This document shows, in pieces, positions 60,477 through 64,000 of a stretch of 64,000 nt of DNA; positions within the stretch are counted from its first letter, which is position 1, and the number at the start of each line of letters is the position of its first letter. The stretch is taken from positions 23,145 to 87,144 of the forward strand of contig DPRR01000023.1 of assembly GCA_003538625.1 (NCBI GenBank). Reading direction: 5' to 3'. Source of the stretch: Ignavibacteriales bacterium (GTDB lineage Bacteria > Bacteroidota > Ignavibacteria > Ignavibacteriales > Ignavibacteriaceae). Under the pieces are notes generated by a model. The model had not been told where the DNA came from, made no database searches, and worked only from the letters and a program-made list of their open reading frames with translations. The translations under genes and the position numbers were made by a program.

Positions 60477-61711
60477 AAGTTTATCGGAATTCTAAGACTC
60501 TTACCTCCAGCTTCAAGCAAGGTTTTATAAAATGACTTTTTCAAACCATATGGAGAAAGCCACCATTTTTCAAAAAGAACTTTTCCCCAGTGCCAAAGTT
60601 TACCGAGTTGTTTCATCTTAACATCAGGATGAGGTGAAGCATAAAAATCACCGTAAGCAAAGCCGGCTAAATCTTCTCCGGCTTCAAGCATACAAAAACC
60701 GTCGGCACAAAAAAGCTCTTTTGATTCTTTGCCTAAAATTCTGGAAGCAATAATTTTTGAAACACTAATTGCTTGAGAATGAGCAAACACACCGGCTTTG
60801 GGAAGCTTCATAGGTTTATCGGGCTGCCATCTGCCAGGAACTGTAATTGAAGTTACATCGCCAATTGCAAAAACATTTTCATACTTTGTTTCTAGGGTGT
60901 CTTTATTTACAGCTATCCAACCGCTTTCATCAACAAGACCGGAATTAGTAATTACATCCGGTGTTTTGTGCGATGGAATTATAACTAACAAATCATAACT
61001 TACAGAATTGCCGGAAGCGAATTCAACTTTCCTTTCAGTGTAATTAATGGAAGTCATTTGTTCAAGCGGATGAAAACCAATTCCTTTTTTATTTAATATT
61101 TCTTTAACTGAATTACCAAGTTCAGGTCCAGCAACAGGAAGCGGCTGAGGTTCGGGCGAATACAGATTAACTGTAAAGTTATTTTTTAGTTTTTTGCTTA
61201 GGAAATCTTTTATAAGCATTGCCCCTTCATACGGAGCACCGGGACATTTATATGGCAATGAAGAAACTACAATTGAAACATTTCCTCCCTTAAAATTCTG
61301 AAGTGCCTTATTTAATTCAATTGAACCTTGAAAAGTAAAAAAAGTATGAATGCCAGATTGATGCTTATCTAAATGTGTTTTGTACAGGGATGCACCGAGA
61401 GCAATAACGAGATAATCAAAATTGATATTTGATTTTTCTGTTGTTACAGTTTTGTTTTGTGCGTCAATTAGCTTTATTTCTTCGAATAATATATTTACAC
61501 GATTACTAACCAGTTCCCTTAACTGCGAAGTAATTTGTTGCATTCTCCTTTTATTTACCATCAACCAAAGGTAGGAAGCTGCAAAAGAATGAATTTTATT
61601 TTTTTCAATCAGAATTATTTCTATCTCTTTCGGAAGAATTTCAGCCAGATGATTAGCAGTTACTATACCGCCAACGCCGCCGCCGAGTATCACAACTTTT
61701 CTTTTATTCAT
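60473..61711 (-). CDS. SQR-like NAD(P)/FAD oxidoreductase (412 aa)
   Basis: An FAD motif, KVVILGGGVGGIVTANHLAE (3-22), with a second nucleotide motif and the SQR-type KCPGAPYEGAMLIKDF (Cys ~155) and GFCMLEAGEDLAGFAYG (Cys ~345). Classical SQR has three reactive Cys; the first one is not evident here. It may oxidise sulfide or persulfide and reduce quinone. It is in one run with two methyltransferases and DsrE, next to the ArsR-rhodanese regulator. Confidence 0.83.
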   Translation of the reverse strand: MNKRKVVILGGGVGGIVTANHLAEILPKEIEIILIEKNKIHSFAASYLWLMVNKRRMQQITSQLRELVSNRVNILFEEIKLIDAQNKTVTTEKSNINFDYLVIALGASLYKTHLDKHQSGIHTFFTFQGSIELNKALQNFKGGNVSIVVSSLPYKCPGAPYEGAMLIKDFLSKKLKNNFTVNLYSPEPQPLPVAGPELGNSVKEILNKKGIGFHPLEQMTSINYTERKVEFASGNSVSYDLLVIIPSHKTPDVITNSGLVDESGWIAVNKDTLETKYENVFAIGDVTSITVPGRWQPDKPMKLPKAGVFAHSQAISVSKIIASRILGKESKELFCADGFCMLEAGEDLAGFAYGDFYASPHPDVKMKQLGKLWHWGKVLFEKWWLSPYGLKKSFYKTLLEAGGKSLRIPINL

Positions 61712-61734
61712 ATAAAGGTTCCTTCCCTAAAATT

Positions 61735-62019
61735 TTAGCTTATTCGTTGAATTGCATCTTTTAACATTAAAATTGAATCACAGACTTTAGAATTAGTAAT
61801 TATAAAATATACTTGTCCTTCTTTTTCAACCTTCTTTACTAAATTTAAATCAACAAGTTTTTTGAGATGTATGTTGACGATTTCAGAATCAAGATTTAAT
61901 AGACTTGCTATTGCGTGCAAGGTTAAATGTTGGTCATAAATGGAACAGATTATATTAGTTATAGTTGGATCAGAGAAAATATTTTTCAATGTTTCATCAA
62001 CATAATCTTGATTATACAT
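61735..62019 (-). CDS. Small ArsR-like winged HTH regulator (94 aa)
   Basis: DPTITNIICSIYDQHLTLHAIASLLNLD, then IVNIHLKKLVDLNLVKKVEKEGQVYFII, is an ArsR-type HTH and wing. The Cys residues are few, and no metal site is clear. It is between the ArsR-rhodanese gene and the SQR-like gene and may share the control of the cluster. Confidence 0.75.
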   Translation of the reverse strand: MYNQDYVDETLKNIFSDPTITNIICSIYDQHLTLHAIASLLNLDSEIVNIHLKKLVDLNLVKKVEKEGQVYFIITNSKVCDSILMLKDAIQRIS

Positions 62020-62035
62020 AAAACACCTTTAGGAG

Positions 62036-62695
62036 TTAATTTTGAACAGGTAGTCCTTCAGCTTTCCACGAATTGACATCTTCCTTAAGAATAACAACAT
62101 TAAATCCTTTCTTAGTTAAAAGTTTTGCAGCTTCGGCGGCAAGCACACAATACGGACCACGGCAATAAGCAACAACCTCTTTATCCGTTGGGATTTCATT
62201 CAATTTTTCCTTAAGCTCTTTTAACGGAATTGAAATTGCACCGGAAATATGTCTGCTTGAAAATTCTTCTTTAGGACGTACATCAATTAAAGTAACTTCA
62301 TTTTTATGAAGTTTATCTAATAGCTCTATGGATGAAATGGGAATTAAAGCAGATCTTTCTTCAAAAAAGAGTCGAGCAGTTTCTCTGATTTCCGAAGCAC
62401 TTTTTTCTGCAAGAACTTGTAATGATTTCCAGCATTTTACAACTTCATCATTTGCCAGACTATAAAGAACTCTTACACCTTCCTTCCGGCTTACAACTAT
62501 TTTTGAACTCTTTAATATTTGCAGATGTCGTGATGTGTTAGCAAAATTCATATTCGTTTCAGTTGAAAGCGTATCAACATCTCTTTCACCTTGGGAAAGA
62601 ATATCTATGAGTTCAAGGCGCTTCGGGCTTGAAAATGCGGTTGCAATGTTCGCAAATTGCTGAAAAGTTAAGTCTTTAAATTCTCTGCCAGTCAT
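62036..62695 (-). CDS. ArsR-rhodanese fusion regulator (219 aa)
   Basis: The N-terminal ArsR HTH (AFSSPKRLELIDILSQGERDV, SRHLQILKSSKIVVSRKEGVR) is fused to a rhodanese domain (122-219) with EVVAYCRGPYCVLAAEAAKL, catalytic Cys in CRGPYC. It probably senses persulfide or polysulfide and controls the cluster downstream. A perfect palindrome is 17 bp upstream of the ATG. Confidence 0.92.
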   Translation of the reverse strand: MTGREFKDLTFQQFANIATAFSSPKRLELIDILSQGERDVDTLSTETNMNFANTSRHLQILKSSKIVVSRKEGVRVLYSLANDEVVKCWKSLQVLAEKSASEIRETARLFFEERSALIPISSIELLDKLHKNEVTLIDVRPKEEFSSRHISGAISIPLKELKEKLNEIPTDKEVVAYCRGPYCVLAAEAAKLLTKKGFNVVILKEDVNSWKAEGLPVQN

Positions 62696-62711
62696 ATAAC
62701 TTCTTTAATAA

Positions 62712-62737
62712 ATTATTCAATTGAGTAATTGAATAAT
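62712..62737 (-). promoter_or_regulatory. Perfect palindromic operator of the ArsR-rhodanese gene
   Basis: ATTATTCAATT-GAGT-AATTGAATAAT: two perfect 11-bp arms around 4 nt, 17 bp before the ATG at 62695. This fits an ArsR-type site overlapping the promoter. Confidence 0.8.
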
Positions 62738-62805
62738 AGCGATTTCCTTTAAATGTTGCAAATTTTAGAAGGATATTTTTTAATAAAATGTAAATGCCTC
62801 TTTGT

Positions 62806-63849
62806 TTACAAAAGATTAACTGCATCCATCAAATTTTGTTTTTGCAGATGTGAATAAATTTGAGTGGTTGCTAAATCTTCGTGACCGAGTAATTCTTTAA
62901 CAACATATAAAGACACTCCTTTTTGAACCAGCAGTGAAGCGAATGAATGACGCAAAGTGTGGAAATGAATTTTTTCACTAAGGTTTGATTTACGAACAAC
63001 TTTTTTGAACTGCTTACTTACTAAATCGTGATACAGCATCTTTCCTTTGACATTATAAAAAACAACTTCCCCAGGACTATGTAAGGCAGAATTAAATCTT
63101 CTGAATAATATTGCCCTAACCTTTTCACTCATTGGGACAATTCTTTCTTTTTTGCTTTTGGTTAAAAATTCATTTGTGCATTTAACTGTGATTTGATTCT
63201 GCAGAAAGTCAATCCAGTTCCACTGCATATTGATTAATTCACTAAGACGTAAGCCGGTATAAAAAGCAACTGTAAAAATATCTTTAAGATGCTGATGCGA
63301 AGTGTTAGCAAGAATTATCAGCAGCTCATCTTCAGAGATAAAAACTGGAAATGTTTTTGAAAGCTTTGGAAACTTTACTTTAGTAAAAGGATTTACCAGG
63401 ATATAATTCCATTCAACAGCTTTGGTAAGAGCTGCTTTGAGCGAACGGTAATAAAGATGAGCTCCTCTTTGTGTACGTGTGAAAGTTGAATTTATAAATT
63501 TATCAACTGTTCGAATGTCAACTTCAGTTAATAAAAGATTATCACAAAATGAAATTAGCTGCTTAAAAGAAAATGCAATTGAATCAATATACTTTTTTGA
63601 TTTAACAGGACGGCAGTATTCAAGATATTCTTCTTTGAATTTTGAGAGAGTAAGGTTATTTTTATCAATAGTTATTTGAGAAATTGAATCAATTGCACCG
63701 GAAGGGATTTCAAAAGACTTTTTGAATTCTTCCAGATATTGGACCGCTTCTGATTTGTTTGTTTTTCTTGTTGAATGAGTTGTTCTTTTACCATCAACAA
63801 AATAAACGATTTGGTAAAAAGCTGACTTGTAATTTTTTGTTAGGAACAT
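62806..63849 (-). CDS. Tyrosine recombinase/integrase 2 (347 aa)
   Basis: Complete catalytic set: FTVAFYTGLRLSELINMQW (Arg), KIHFHTLRHSFASLLVQKG (H-x-x-R), and LLGHEDLATTQIYSHLQ (His and Tyr). An N-terminal arm-binding domain and a SAM-like core domain come before. The ATG at 63849 has AAGGAG upstream; a longer frame to 63912 would run into the arm sites and was rejected. It sits ~100 bp from attR and should be the integrase of the whole element. It is homologous to integrase 1. Confidence 0.93.
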   Translation of the reverse strand: MFLTKNYKSAFYQIVYFVDGKRTTHSTRKTNKSEAVQYLEEFKKSFEIPSGAIDSISQITIDKNNLTLSKFKEEYLEYCRPVKSKKYIDSIAFSFKQLISFCDNLLLTEVDIRTVDKFINSTFTRTQRGAHLYYRSLKAALTKAVEWNYILVNPFTKVKFPKLSKTFPVFISEDELLIILANTSHQHLKDIFTVAFYTGLRLSELINMQWNWIDFLQNQITVKCTNEFLTKSKKERIVPMSEKVRAILFRRFNSALHSPGEVVFYNVKGKMLYHDLVSKQFKKVVRKSNLSEKIHFHTLRHSFASLLVQKGVSLYVVKELLGHEDLATTQIYSHLQKQNLMDAVNLL

Positions 63850-63886
63850 TTTAGAACTCCTTCCATTCCCGCAAAGCGGGATAAAT

Positions 63887-63907
63887 TGTATGGACTGTGT
63901 ATGGAGT
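63887..63907 (+). repeat. Right pair of integrase arm-type sites
   Basis: TGTATGGACT (63887-63896) and TGTATGGAGT (63898-63907), 11 bp apart, just upstream of the integrase gene. They mirror the left pair, so integrase binding may also repress its own promoter. Confidence 0.65.
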
Positions 63908-63952
63908 TCCAAACAAACTCTTTGTTTTTAGCGAAAAATTAGCGATTCCCGA

Positions 63953-63970
63953 TGACTACGGATCAGAAGG
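63953..63970 (+). other. attR core site (18 bp)
   Basis: TGACTACGGATCAGAAGG, identical to the left core at 28845-28862. Confidence 0.85.
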
Positions 63971-63997
63971 TTCGGGGTTCGAATCCCTGCGGGTGTA
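63953..63997 (+). pseudogene. 3' half of the split tRNA-Arg(ACG) gene
   Basis: The anticodon arm is followed by AGGTT, a T arm CGGGG-TTCGAAT-CCCTG, the acceptor CGGGTGT and discriminator A. CGGGTGT pairs with GCACCCG at 28816 (first pair G-T), so the two ends are one gene. Without the 5' half it cannot be transcribed from its own promoter. Confidence 0.9.
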
Positions 63998-64000
63998 CTA

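Larger units (their letters stand above)
28845..63970. mobile_element. 35-kb integrative element inserted in tRNA-Arg(ACG)
   Basis: The bounds are two copies of the 18-bp core TGACTACGGATCAGAAGG (28845-28862 and 63953-63970) at the anticodon arm of one tRNA gene. Each end has two TGTATGGA[C/G]T arm repeats 11 bp apart, at 28952 and 28963 on the left and 63887 and 63898 on the right. A tyrosine recombinase gene lies at the right end, pointing inward. Core-to-core distance is 35,108 bp. It includes a satellite-like replication module, the QueC-like pair, an intact tRNA-Arg and a metabolic cargo. I see no relaxase or type IV secretion gene, so it is not a conjugative element. Confidence 0.85.

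Noticed and set aside
63850..63912. Upstream start of integrase 2
   Set aside because: It would translate across the arm repeats, and the strong AAGGAG is in front of the ATG at 63849.
28845..63970. Integrative conjugative element
   Set aside because: No relaxase, coupling protein or type IV secretion genes are visible.
28816..63997. Intron-containing tRNA-Arg
   Set aside because: The distance of 35 kb, the 18-bp duplicated core and an adjacent integrase point to an insertion.

Overview
The window looks like a chromosomal segment of an AT-rich Gram-negative bacterium of the Bacteroidota/Chlorobiota group, most likely the Ignavibacteria. The clues are the low GC, lipoproteins with short lipoboxes, OmpA/TSP3 and DUF5683-type envelope proteins, bactofilin, L-aspartate oxidase next to parAB, and weak Shine-Dalgarno sites at many housekeeping genes. 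The placement is inference from gene content, not from a marker gene.

Positions 1 to about 28.8 kb are ordinary chromosome. They hold a membrane PAS sensor cut by the left edge, a methyltransferase, surface lipoproteins and a bactofilin, tRNA-Pro(GGG), and a MerR regulator. A long minus-strand block follows: aroQ, nadB, Yip1 and DUF5683 membrane proteins, parB-parA, an MBL hydrolase, CHAD, a glycosyltransferase, cdaA, folP, rpe and a PASTA protein. Then come rqcH (NFACT), an OmpA/TSP3 outer-membrane protein, an aldo/keto reductase, a GH128 lipoprotein, an MgtC/DUF4010 transporter, a response regulator, DDAH, and a MarR/ICMT pair.

Positions 28,845 to 63,970 form one integrated element of about 35.1 kb that splits a tRNA-Arg(ACG) gene. 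The 5' half lies at 28,816-28,862 and the 3' half at 63,953-63,997. Both halves contain the same 18-bp anticodon-stem core, and both ends carry paired arm-type repeats (TGTATGGA[C/G]T) spaced 11 bp apart. A tyrosine recombinase gene sits just inside the right end. An intact second tRNA-Arg(ACG) lies inside the element at 41,923-41,996 and could replace the broken gene.

The left part of the element (28.9-41.8 kb) resembles a phage satellite or integrative plasmid. It has a second tyrosine recombinase, an excisionase-like HTH protein, a primase-polymerase/helicase, a secreted nuclease, a DUF6266-like protein, and a hidden SymE-like small gene. It also carries a two-gene operon for a QueC-like PP-loop enzyme and a partner whose N-terminus reads Met-Gly, next to a divergent AlbA_2/ATPase gene. 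This QueC-type pair is the best candidate for an undescribed defence system. The long non-coding stretches between genes carry iteron-like repeats, alternative hairpins, phased G4 tracts and REP-like palindromes.

The right part of the element (42.0-62.7 kb) is metabolic and envelope cargo. It includes a PadR-controlled NapH-type Fe-S membrane protein, a haem lipoprotein and a dihaem cytochrome-porin fusion, which together could be an outer-membrane electron conduit. Next are DoxX and CaCA membrane proteins, and an ECF sigma factor with two copies of a matching promoter-like element upstream of nearby genes. A long, tightly overlapping run follows: zf-HC2 anti-sigma, Spy/CpxP-like sensor, MacA-MacB, porin, PAP2, a Tat-type hemerythrin and a chromate transporter. 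Last is a minus-strand sulfur-type cluster of ArsR-rhodanese, ArsR, SQR-like flavoprotein, two methyltransferases and DsrE, preceded by a perfect palindromic operator. Two paralogous small membrane proteins with a shared WC-x3-TKCSH motif sit after each of the two porin genes.
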